From Nocardioides plantarum (GTDB lineage: Bacteria; Actinomycetota; Actinomycetes; Propionibacteriales; Nocardioidaceae): a stretch of 64,000 nt of DNA. The position numbers were made by a program, and so were the translations under genes. The notes under the pieces are model-generated. The model worked only from the letters and a program-made list of their open reading frames with translations. It was not told the origin of the DNA and did not search any database. Where the stretch lies: assembly GCF_006346395.1 (NCBI RefSeq), contig NZ_VDMS01000005.1, positions 1 through 64,000 on the forward strand, written 5' to 3'. Positions 15,889 through 23,061 of this stretch are shown one piece after another. Within the stretch, counting starts at the first letter, position 1. The number at the start of each line of letters is the position of its first letter.

Positions 15889-17227
15889 TCATTCGTGGGG
15901 GTCGGGGAGCAGGCCGGGGTCGGCCAGCACCAGCAGCTCGACGTCGCGGTCGGCGTACTCGGCGACGACGGGTGGGAGGCCCGCCGAGCGCAGCGTCGCA
16001 TGGACCGTGGCGCCGTCGAGCGGCCAGCCGACGACCGGGTGGCGCCAGTGGCACAGCACGACCACGCCGTCGGGGGTCAGCGTCGACAGGATCCGGGTGG
16101 CGAGGCCCTCGAGCGCGAGGGGACTGAGGAAGTAGCCGACCTCGCTCACGACGACCAGGTCGGCCTCGCCCTCGGGCCACTCGTCCGGCACCGCGGCGAG
16201 GCGTACGTCGGCCCGCGGCAGGCGCTCGCGGGCCGCCGCCACCGCGGTGGGGCTGGCGTCGAGGGCGACGAGGTCGTCGCTCCGCTCGGCGAGGACGGCG
16301 GCGAGCGCGCCGGTCGAGGAGCCCACCTCGATCGTCCGCCGGAACCGCTCGCGGGGCAGCATCGCCAGCAGCAGGTCGCGCTTGCGCCGCTCGTACCACC
16401 GCCGGTCGACGCCCCACGGGTCGGCCGCGGCCTCGTGCAGCTGGTCGAGGGCGCCGTCGGACGCGGCGCCCTCCCAGAAGATCTCGTACGGCGCCGCGAA
16501 GTGCTCCAGGAAGGCCGGCGACAGCAGCGTCTCGTCGCCGGGCGCGGGCGACAGGGGAGCCACCTGCGAGCGGTGCGTCGCGATGGCGGCCTGCTTGGTC
16601 ACGGACGTGGCGCGGTCGAGGCCGAGCCGGACCGCCGAGCTCCACGGCGCGGCATCAGGTGTGCCCCAGTGCCAGAACCAGACCGGGTACTCCAGCAGCC
16701 GGGCGCCGGTTGCGCGCCGCCGCGGTGGCCGCGGCGCGGCCGACCGCCTCGTGGTCGGGATGGCCGTCGCCGCGCCACGGTGCCACGAGCAGCGTGTGCC
16801 GCCCGTCGCCGACGAGGTCGACGACGCGGGCGACCAGGTCGGCCTCATGGTCGCTCACGCCGCCGTCGGCCAGGCCGAGCTGCTCGGCCCGGGTGCCGGG
16901 CGAGAGCACGTCGAGCGCGTCCTCGAGCTCGCGCTCGCGCAGCGCGCCGAGCTGCTCCGGGCTATGGGTCGGGGAGCGCGGGTGGCAGCGCTCGCCGCGG
17001 GTCGCCACGACGACCGCGACCTCGAGCCCGGCCAGGTGGGCGCGGGCGACCAGCCCCCCGGCGCCGAGCGTCTCGTCGTCCGGGTGGGCCGCCAGGACCA
17101 CGACGCGGGTCGTCGGCGCGGCCACCTCGAGCACGGGCAGGTCGAGCACGGGCAGGTCGAGGCCGAGCAGCGCGTGGCGCCAGGTCTCGGCCGGGGTGCC
17201 GGCCTCGTCGTGGGCGAAGCTCACCAC
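15889..17227 (-). pseudogene. Bifunctional PIG-L deacetylase / SAM methyltransferase, broken by a frameshift
   Basis: Read in two frames this makes one protein of about 446 residues, an architecture known in actinobacteria. The PIG-L half has VVVLAAHPDDETLGAGGLVA (zinc ligands H, DD) and GHPDHEAV; its C-terminal signature LLEYPVWFWHW and HRSQVAPLSP is in the other frame, continuing into a NodS-like methyltransferase (IEVGSSTGALAAVLAE). One extra base at 16710-16711, in CGCAACCGG where CGCACCGG would restore ARTGARLLEYP, shifts the frame. It may be a real mutation or a base-calling error. GTG start 17227 or 17224, overlapping the acyl-CoA dehydrogenase stop. Confidence 0.8.
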
Positions 17228-18294
17228 GGCAGGACCCCGGTCCCGTCGCCCAGGGCCTGCACCACCAGGCGGCCCGAGGCCGCGGCGTCGCGCGTGGCGT
17301 GGTGCTGACGCAGGTAGAGGGTGAGGTCGGCGACGCGGGCGGCGTGGTCGCTCTCCTGGCTCAACGGAGCGGGTCCCAGCGCGTGGCCGACCTCGGTGAG
17401 CACGGTCTCCGCGGCCGCGGCGACCACGTTGCGCACCCGCCCGGCCAGCAGCGCGGCCGCCGCGCCGGTGACGTCGCCGGCGTCCACGACGGCCGCCGCC
17501 TCGCGCAGCACGGCGCGGGCCGAGGTGAGGGCGGTGTCGACGACGCCGAGGTGCATCAGGCCGACCTGGTCGGGCTCGCGCCGCTGCGCGGCGCCGAGCA
17601 GGCGGCGGGCGACGCCGACGGCACCGCCGTACCAGACCGCGGCCACGCCGATGCCGCCCCAGGCGAAGCCGGGCCGCTCGAGGTACCACCCCGGGCCGCC
17701 CACCGCCCGGGCCGGCACGTCGTCGACGAGCAGGGCGGTCGAGGTGATCGCCGTCAGCCCACGGGGGGCCCAGACGCCGTCCTCGACCACGATCCCGGGG
17801 GCCCGCAGGTCGACCGCGAACAGGCCGCGACGGGTGGGCTCGACCCATGCCGTCACCAGCGCGTGGGAGACGACCCCGGCCAGGGAGCACCACGGCTTGC
17901 GTCCCGAGAGCACCCAGCCCCCGTCGGTCGAGTGGGTCGCGCCGACCGCCTCGAGCCGCGGTGGCGGCCCCTCGGCGGCGTAGACGCCCCACGTGCTGCC
18001 CGTCGGGGTCGGGTCGCCGTGCTCGTGCAGGATCGCGATCGCGTCGAGGTGCGGCTCGACGGCCCGGGCCACGGTGAGGTCCTGCGCCGCGACGGAGGCC
18101 AGCACCTCCCAGCGCAGCAGGGTCCGACCCGATCCGGGGTCGGGCACCCAGGCGCCGAGCTCGGCCCCCCACGCGACCGCGGCGCGGACGTCGGCCCCGA
18201 TCAGGTCGTGGGCCGCGGCGGCGACACCGGGAAGCCGGTCCGACGCAGGGCGCCCGGACGAGAGGAGCACGGGGGCAGCCACGGGGTCGGCCAC
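17221..18294 (-). CDS. Acyl-CoA dehydrogenase-like flavoprotein
   Basis: A 357-residue protein related to acyl-CoA dehydrogenases. It keeps the FAD-domain pattern (TWGVYAAEGPPPRLEAVGATHSTDGGWVLSGRKPWCSLAG), the beta-domain and the helical C-terminus with GHALGPAPLSQESDHAARVADL. It is shorter than standard ACADs, with a reduced N-terminal domain. It sits between an NmrA-like gene and the PIG-L/methyltransferase in one operon, a combination recurring in actinobacteria. GTG 18294 was chosen because it follows the upstream stop by 4 bp; GTG 18282 is possible. Confidence 0.75.
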   Translation of the reverse strand: MADPVAAPVLLSSGRPASDRLPGVAAAAHDLIGADVRAAVAWGAELGAWVPDPGSGRTLLRWEVLASVAAQDLTVARAVEPHLDAIAILHEHGDPTPTGSTWGVYAAEGPPPRLEAVGATHSTDGGWVLSGRKPWCSLAGVVSHALVTAWVEPTRRGLFAVDLRAPGIVVEDGVWAPRGLTAITSTALLVDDVPARAVGGPGWYLERPGFAWGGIGVAAVWYGGAVGVARRLLGAAQRREPDQVGLMHLGVVDTALTSARAVLREAAAVVDAGDVTGAAAALLAGRVRNVVAAAAETVLTEVGHALGPAPLSQESDHAARVADLTLYLRQHHATRDAAASGRLVVQALGDGTGVLPW

Positions 18295-18298
18295 GGGC

Positions 18299-19273
18299 TC
18301 AGGCCGGGTCGGTGGCCGCGGCGGCCTGCACGTCGCCGCGCTCGGAGGTGCCGGGGGCGCCGTGGTCGTCGAGGGAGCGCCGCAGCGCCTCGGCCACGCC
18401 GGTGTAGCGGTAGCCGTCCTCGAGCAGGTCGCGGCGTACGTCGTCCTCGCCGCAGACCATGTCGTGGCGCAGGCTCTCGACGAGCGACGACACCTCGCTG
18501 ACCGGCAGTCGGCTGATCCAGGCGCACGCCCGGCCGACGACCCACCGCGGGATGCCGGGGACCAGCACGCGCCGTCGCCACAGACCGGCGACACCGGCGA
18601 AGGTGCCCAGCAGCTGCGGGTAGGTGAGGACCTCGTCGCCACCGACGTCGTAGTGCCGGTTGAGCTCGGGCGCCCCGAGGGCGCGGACGACGAGGTGGAC
18701 GACGTCCTCGATGGCGATCGGCTGGATCGAGCTGCGCATCCAGCGCGGCACCGGGGTGAGCAGCGGGACGCGCTCGCTGAGCCGGCGGAGGAGCTCGTAC
18801 GACGTCGACCCGGCGCCGATCACCATGGAGGCGCGCAGCACGATCGCGGGCACGTCGCCGTCGAGGAAGATCTGCTCGACCTCGAGGCGCGAGCGCAGGT
18901 GGTCGGAGAGCTCGCCCTCGGGCACGAGCCCGGACAGGTAGACGATCTGCGAGACGCCGGCGTCGGCGCAGGCCGACGCCATCCGCTGGGCGGCCTCGCG
19001 GTCCTGCTGCACGAAGTCGTCGGACTCCATCGAGTGCACGAGGTAGACGACCGTGTCGATCCCCTCGACGGCGCGGCGGACCAGCTCGTCGTCGTCGATG
19101 TCGAGCTCGCGCGTCTCGACCTCGTCGTCCCACGGGTAGTCCTCGGTGCCGGACTCGCTGCGGCTGGCCGCGAAGACGCGGTGACCGGCCTCGACGAGCT
19201 CGGGGACGAGCCGGGAGCCGACGTAGCCCGTCGCTCCGGTGACCAGGACGCGCTTGCTGTCGTGCTCGTCCAT
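18299..19273 (-). CDS. NmrA-like NAD(P)-binding SDR protein
   Basis: A 324-residue atypical SDR with an N-terminal nucleotide-binding motif VLVTGATGYVGSRLVPELVEAGH and the TVVYLVHSM segment seen in the NAD(P)H-binding group near DUF2867 proteins. No YxxxK catalytic pair is evident, so it may be a binding rather than an oxidoreductase protein. ATG 19273 has GAGGAG 7 bp upstream; an earlier GTG at 19339 is unlikely. It heads the minus-strand operon and is divergent from the GT2 gene. Confidence 0.8.
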   Translation of the reverse strand: MDEHDSKRVLVTGATGYVGSRLVPELVEAGHRVFAASRSESGTEDYPWDDEVETRELDIDDDELVRRAVEGIDTVVYLVHSMESDDFVQQDREAAQRMASACADAGVSQIVYLSGLVPEGELSDHLRSRLEVEQIFLDGDVPAIVLRASMVIGAGSTSYELLRRLSERVPLLTPVPRWMRSSIQPIAIEDVVHLVVRALGAPELNRHYDVGGDEVLTYPQLLGTFAGVAGLWRRRVLVPGIPRWVVGRACAWISRLPVSEVSSLVESLRHDMVCGEDDVRRDLLEDGYRYTGVAEALRRSLDDHGAPGTSERGDVQAAAATDPA

Positions 19274-19395
19274 GGAACTCCTCAGGTCGCTCGGACTGTC
19301 AACGTAGAGCGTCCGCGCCCGGACCCCGCCCTTCCCCACCCCGCGAGGTGGGGCTGGGCCGGGTGGCCCCGGGTCGCGGCCCCGGGCCGTGGCAC

Positions 19396-19401
19396 TAGGT
19401 T
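19396..19401 (+). promoter_or_regulatory. Leaderless -10 element of the GT2 gene
   Basis: TAGGTT is placed 6 bp before the ATG at 19408, predicting transcription from the start codon. A dense array of GGGTG/CCCC motifs lies upstream in the divergent intergenic region. Confidence 0.45.
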
Positions 19402-19407
19402 GCGGCC

Positions 19408-20148
19408 ATGCCCGACGCCGTCACGGTGGTCCACGTGGTGGTCCCGGCCCGCGACGAGGCAGCGCTGCTGCCCGGCTGCCTGCGGTCCGTGGCCCGCGCG
19501 CTGGAGCACGGACGCCGGGTCCGTCCCGACGTGACAGCGCGGCTGACCGTGGTGCTCGACGCGTGCGTCGACGAGAGCGCCACCGTGTGCCGCGAGCACG
19601 GCGTGGACGCCCTGGAGGTGAGCGCGGGCAACGTGGGGGTGGCCCGGGCGGCGGGCGTCGCGCACGCCGCCGCGCTCGCCGCGGCCCACGGCGTGACCGC
19701 CGAGCAGACCTGGATCCTGTGCACCGACGCCGACTCGCTGGTCCCGGTCGACTGGGTCACCGACCAGCTCGAGGTCGCCGAGGGGGGCAGCGAGGGGGGC
19801 AGCGAGGGGGGCAGCGAGGGGGAGGGGGCCGACGTCGTCCTCGGCCGCGTCGAGCCCGACGACACCGCGCCGCCCGAGGTCGTCGCCCGGTGGCACGTGC
19901 TGCACGACGACGGCCGGGTGGGGGTGCACGGCGCCCACCTCGGCTTCCGGCTGTCGGCGTACGACGCCGTGGGCGGGCTGGCTCCGCTCGCCGAGCGTGA
20001 GGACCTCGACCTGGTCAGGCGGTTGCTCGCCGCCGGGGCCCGGTACGGCGCCGCGCGGGCGCCCGTGACCACCTCGTCGCGCCTCGACGGACGCACGCCG
20101 GGCGGGTTCGCGGCGTTCCTCACCGGCCTCGATCACCCCCTGGGGTAG
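19408..20148 (+). CDS. GT2 glycosyltransferase with an EGGS tandem insert
   Basis: A 246-residue family 2 glycosyltransferase: VVVPARDEAALLPGCLRSVARAL at the start, LCTDADSLVP with the metal-binding DAD near residue 111, and GAHLGFR then EREDLDLVRRL in the acceptor region. Between the catalytic halves are three perfect 12-bp repeats (19780-19815) encoding EGGS, probably a flexible loop of variable length. This gene type accompanies PIG-L/acyl-CoA dehydrogenase clusters in actinobacteria, suggesting joint modification of an amino sugar, though the product is unknown. Confidence 0.8.
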   Translation: MPDAVTVVHVVVPARDEAALLPGCLRSVARALEHGRRVRPDVTARLTVVLDACVDESATVCREHGVDALEVSAGNVGVARAAGVAHAAALAAAHGVTAEQTWILCTDADSLVPVDWVTDQLEVAEGGSEGGSEGGSEGEGADVVLGRVEPDDTAPPEVVARWHVLHDDGRVGVHGAHLGFRLSAYDAVGGLAPLAEREDLDLVRRLLAAGARYGAARAPVTTSSRLDGRTPGGFAAFLTGLDHPLG

Positions 20149-20155
20149 GCCCCGT

Positions 20156-20206
20156 CACCCACGTGGATGTGGGTCCGGGACGCCCGGAGTCCCTACCGTC
20201 GGATCA
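20156..20206 (+). promoter_or_regulatory. Promoter and operator of the sigma factor gene
   Basis: CACCC (20156-20160) and GGGTC (20171-20175) form an inverted pair with a wider spacer than usual; a -10-like TACCGT at 20194-20199 predicts a start near 20206, placing the pair at about -41. The leader to the ATG would be about 95 nt. Confidence 0.35.
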
Positions 20207-20301
20207 GGCGAGGGCTCCACCCGCGGCCCCGCCCTTCCTCTTCGTCGAACCCAGCGACGACCCTGGTCTCCGGAGTGTGTGCCATCGAAGCCTGCGACGT
20301 C

Positions 20302-21159
20302 ATGCCACCGCCTGCCGACCTGCGTCTCGTCCCGTCACCGGCCCGTCCCGGCGCCGACCAGCAGACCTCGCGCGCCGAGCGGTCCCGGCTGACCGCCGAG
20401 CTCCTGGGTCGTGTCTTCGCCACCGCGGACGCGGCTGAGCGCGCCGACCTGCTCGACCGGGTCGTGGTCCTCAACTGCCGGGTCGCCGACGCCGTCGCCT
20501 CGCGCTACCGCGACCGCGGAGTTCCCCTGGAGGACCTGCAGCAGGCGGCGTACGAGGGGCTGGTCAAGGCCGTCCACCGCTTCGACCCGGCGCACGCCGA
20601 CGACCTGCTCACCTTCGCCGTGCCGACGATCCGCGGCGAGGTGCAGCGCCACTTCCGCGACCGGTCGTGGATGGTGCGCCCGCCCCGCCGCGTCCAGGAG
20701 CTGCAGTCGCAGACCAACAGCGTCATCCCCGCGATGCGCGACGAGCTCGGCCGGGAGCCCACCGACGCCGAGGTGCGGGTCCGGCTCGGCATCGGCGCCG
20801 CGGAGTACGCCGAGGTGGTGACGGCGTTCGGGTGCTTCTCCCCGTCGTCCCTCGACCGCCAGGTCGGCGACGACGCCGGCTCGGCGACCATGGGCGACCT
20901 GCTCGCCGACGACGGCGACGAGCACGACGCCCTCGAGGCCCGCGTGCTGCTCGAGCCCGCCGTGCGCGACCTGGGCGAGCGCGACCAGCGGATGCTGTTC
21001 CTGCGGTTCTACGAGGAGCGCAGCCAGCGCGAGATCGCCGACGAGCTCGGCCTCACGCAGGCGCAGGTGTCGCGCCTGCTCGAGCGGGTGCTGCGCACGC
21101 TGCGCTGGGCCGTCGAGCCCGACAGCCGCCCGCGCAGCCACCAGGGCCGCAGCGCCTGA
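20302..21159 (+). CDS. SigB/SigF/SigG-family RNA polymerase sigma factor
   Basis: A 285-residue group 3 sigma factor. Region 2 is visible as GVPLEDLQQAAYEGLVKAVHRFDP and FAVPTIRGEVQRHFRDRSWMVRPPRR, region 3 in the middle, and region 4 as ERSQREIADELGLTQAQVSRLLERVLRTLR, a complete helix-turn-helix. This family directs general stress or development genes and is held by RsbW-type anti-sigma kinases. The STAS protein (33607-33915) and the kinase-STAS fusion (34039-35481) in this window are plausible controllers. ATG 20302 fits the family's length; a longer frame opens at 20167. Confidence 0.88.
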   Translation: MPPPADLRLVPSPARPGADQQTSRAERSRLTAELLGRVFATADAAERADLLDRVVVLNCRVADAVASRYRDRGVPLEDLQQAAYEGLVKAVHRFDPAHADDLLTFAVPTIRGEVQRHFRDRSWMVRPPRRVQELQSQTNSVIPAMRDELGREPTDAEVRVRLGIGAAEYAEVVTAFGCFSPSSLDRQVGDDAGSATMGDLLADDGDEHDALEARVLLEPAVRDLGERDQRMLFLRFYEERSQREIADELGLTQAQVSRLLERVLRTLRWAVEPDSRPRSHQGRSA

Positions 21160-21205
21160 GCCGGCGCACGTAGGCGTCGCCCGTCGGTGCGAGGTCAAGG
21201 TCGGG

Positions 21206-21240
21206 TATCTAAAAGCATCGTTAGATATACTATTAGATAT
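21206..21240 (+). promoter_or_regulatory. AT-rich promoter/operator of the MNT-HEPN pair
   Basis: Inverted repeat TATCTAA (21206-21212) / TTAGATA (21221-21227) and a further TTAGATAT (21233-21240) overlap a -10 TATACT (21226-21231) that lies 7 bp before the ATG, predicting a leaderless mRNA. The arrangement suits autorepression by the antitoxin's winged-helix domain. Confidence 0.55.
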
Positions 21241-21961
21241 GGACCTAACTGATCCGACACGCGCCGTGACACCCACCTTGGATGGCACGGTGCTGGCGGT
21301 GCTGGCAGCTGCCGGCCGGCCGCTCACGGTGGGCCAGGTCGCGTCCGAGGCGGCTCGGGGCTCCGAGATCGGCATCCGACGCAGTCTCGCGCGGCTCGTC
21401 GATCAGGGCACGGTCCGGGCCACGCTGATGGGACGAAATCAGGTCCATGAGCTCAACCGCGAGCACGTTGCTGCTCAGGTCGCCGTGCTGCTGGCCGGAC
21501 TGAGAGTCGAGCTGTGGGAGCGGTTCCGGGCCGAGTTGCGGTCCTGGAAGGTCGCTCCGCTCTACGCCGCCGTCTTCGGGTCCGCAGCGCGCGGCGACGG
21601 CGACGTCGACAGCGACATCGACCTGCTGGTGGTGCACCAGGTGTTCCCCGGCGAGAGGAGACCGACGACCGCGCGTGGCGACCTGCGAGCCCAGGTCGCT
21701 GACGCGGCCGGTGCGGTGACCCTGAGCGCGGCTGATCGAGACGCGGACAAGCGTTGGGAGGGCCAGCTCGCTGAGCTGCACGACCGGGTCGCGCGGTGGA
21801 CCGGGAACCCCCTGCAGATCGTCGACCTGTCCTTCTACGAATGGCGCCACCCGCCTCAGGAGTATCAGCCGCTGCTGTCCGACGTCCGGCGTGACGGGAT
21901 CGAGCTGGTCAAGATGCGCGGCCTCAAGATCTGGCCCACAACCTCGCCCGCCGATGGCTAG
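21239..21961 (+). CDS. MNT-type nucleotidyltransferase with winged-helix N-terminus (antitoxin)
   Basis: A 240-residue protein. Residues about 15-75 look like a winged helix-turn-helix; residues about 105-140 carry the minimal nucleotidyltransferase signature FGSAARGDGDVDSDIDLLVV. In MNT-HEPN systems the nucleotidyltransferase neutralises the HEPN RNase, in characterised cases by AMPylating it. The gene overlaps the HEPN gene by 8 bp. Base composition is visibly less GC-rich at third positions than its neighbours, which fits horizontal transfer. Confidence 0.78.
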   Translation: MDLTDPTRAVTPTLDGTVLAVLAAAGRPLTVGQVASEAARGSEIGIRRSLARLVDQGTVRATLMGRNQVHELNREHVAAQVAVLLAGLRVELWERFRAELRSWKVAPLYAAVFGSAARGDGDVDSDIDLLVVHQVFPGERRPTTARGDLRAQVADAAGAVTLSAADRDADKRWEGQLAELHDRVARWTGNPLQIVDLSFYEWRHPPQEYQPLLSDVRRDGIELVKMRGLKIWPTTSPADG

Positions 21962-22361
21962 GCCTCGGACCCGAGCAGCCGACAAGGAGAACGCACGGAC
22001 GCGCGCTCGAGCGGCCGCTGCCTACCTCGAGGTCGCCGAGCTCATCCTCGATGACGATTCGGCCGCGATGCCCGGAGTCGCGGCGGGCCTCGCTGTGCTT
22101 GCGGGTATCGCAGCGTCCGATGCGATCTGTGCTCGGCGACTTGGTCTGATCCACCGCGGCGATGACCATCGGGCAGCGTCTGAGCTCCTGGCCACTGCCA
22201 CCCCCGATGGGGCCAGGCTGTCGCAGACGTTTCGTCGTCTCATCGACATCAAGGATGAAGCCCACTACGGGCTGACGCTCGTGTCCTCGCGCAAGGCGCA
22301 CGACTCCGTCCGCTGGGCGCAGGCCCTGGTGGCTCGAGCGGCCGAGGAGCTCGAGCGCTGA
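21954..22361 (+). CDS. HEPN-like protein (putative RNase toxin)
   Basis: A 135-residue all-helical protein. The segment IDIKDEAHYGLTLVSSRKAHDSVRWAQALVARA resembles the HEPN C-terminal region; KDEAHY stands where HEPN RNases carry an RxxxxH-type motif, so an R-to-K change is possible. It overlaps the MNT gene by 8 bp, a typical toxin-antitoxin arrangement. Toxicity is inferred from context; an inactive HEPN cannot be excluded. Confidence 0.65.
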   Translation: MARPRTRAADKENARTRARAAAAYLEVAELILDDDSAAMPGVAAGLAVLAGIAASDAICARRLGLIHRGDDHRAASELLATATPDGARLSQTFRRLIDIKDEAHYGLTLVSSRKAHDSVRWAQALVARAAEELER

Positions 22362-22388
22362 GCCAATGACGGCAGGCGGTCGGCTACC

Positions 22389-22406
22389 CCGACCTCGCGA
22401 GGTCGG
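22389..22406. terminator. Palindromic bidirectional terminator candidate
   Basis: CCGACCTCGCGAGGTCGG is an 18-bp perfect palindrome located between the convergent HEPN and DJ-1 genes. It could form a hairpin on both transcripts. Confidence 0.5.
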
Positions 22407-22440
22407 CCGTCGACGGTGAGGCGCAGCGAGGGCACGGCCG

Positions 22441-22998
22441 CTACTGCGCGAACGCGGCGGCGGCGGCCTCGACGAAGGCGTCGAGGTCGTCGGGGTCACG
22501 GCTGGTGACAAGGGTCCAGTCGTTGGCCGGGCAGGTGAACGACTCCTCGTCGACCCAGGTGCCGCCGGCGTTGCGTACGTCGGTCTCGAGGGAGGCGTAG
22601 GACGTCAGCGTCTTGCCGTCGAGGACGGCGGCCTCGACCAGGAGCCAGGGGCCGTGGCAGATCGCCGCGATCGGCTTGCCGGCGTCGACGAACGCCTTGA
22701 CCAGCGCGACCGCGTCCTCGTCGAGGCGCAGGGCGTCGGCGTTGGTGGTGCCGCCGGGGATGACCAGCCCGTCGTAGTCGGCGACGTCGGCGTCGGCCAC
22801 CGCCAGCTCGGCGGTGAAGGTGTCGGCCTTCTCGACGTCGTTGGTGAACGCCTGCACCTCACCCGTCTCGGGTGCGATCAGCGTGGTGGCCGCGCCAGCC
22901 CGGCCGAGGTCGTTCCACGGCTGCTCGAGCTCGGGCTGCTCGACGCCGGAGTTGTGGACGAGGAATGCGATCTTCTTGCCGGTGAGGTCCGTAGCCAT
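22441..22998 (-). CDS. DJ-1/PfpI-family (type 1 glutamine amidotransferase-like) protein
   Basis: A 185-residue DJ-1/PfpI protein. The nucleophile elbow IAAICHGPWLLVEA carries the conserved Cys followed by His, and the acidic partner is in the GKKIAFLVHNSGVEQPEL region. Relatives act as deglycases, chaperones or proteases under stress; which applies here is not visible. The ATG at 22998 appears leaderless, 6 bp after CAACGT, and the stress-type palindrome lies at -41.5. Confidence 0.87.
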   Translation of the reverse strand: MATDLTGKKIAFLVHNSGVEQPELEQPWNDLGRAGAATTLIAPETGEVQAFTNDVEKADTFTAELAVADADVADYDGLVIPGGTTNADALRLDEDAVALVKAFVDAGKPIAAICHGPWLLVEAAVLDGKTLTSYASLETDVRNAGGTWVDEESFTCPANDWTLVTSRDPDDLDAFVEAAAAAFAQ

Positions 22999-23004
22999 GA
23001 TCCG

Positions 23005-23046
23005 ACGTTGTCAGCCGACGCGGTCCCGTCCTCCACCCCCAGGGAG
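23005..23046 (-). promoter_or_regulatory. Promoter and operator of the DJ-1 gene
   Basis: On the minus strand CTGACAACGT ends 6 bp before the ATG (hexamer at 23005-23010). The palindrome CCACCCCCAGGGAG (23033-23046) is centred 41.5 bp upstream of the ATG. Confidence 0.45.
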
Positions 23047-23061
23047 AGGAAGCGTCCCGGA

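Noticed and set aside
15544..18501. 985-codon open frame on the plus strand
   Set aside because: It is antisense to the PIG-L/acyl-CoA dehydrogenase operon, which has clear motifs, and its own translation is repetitive R/A/G.
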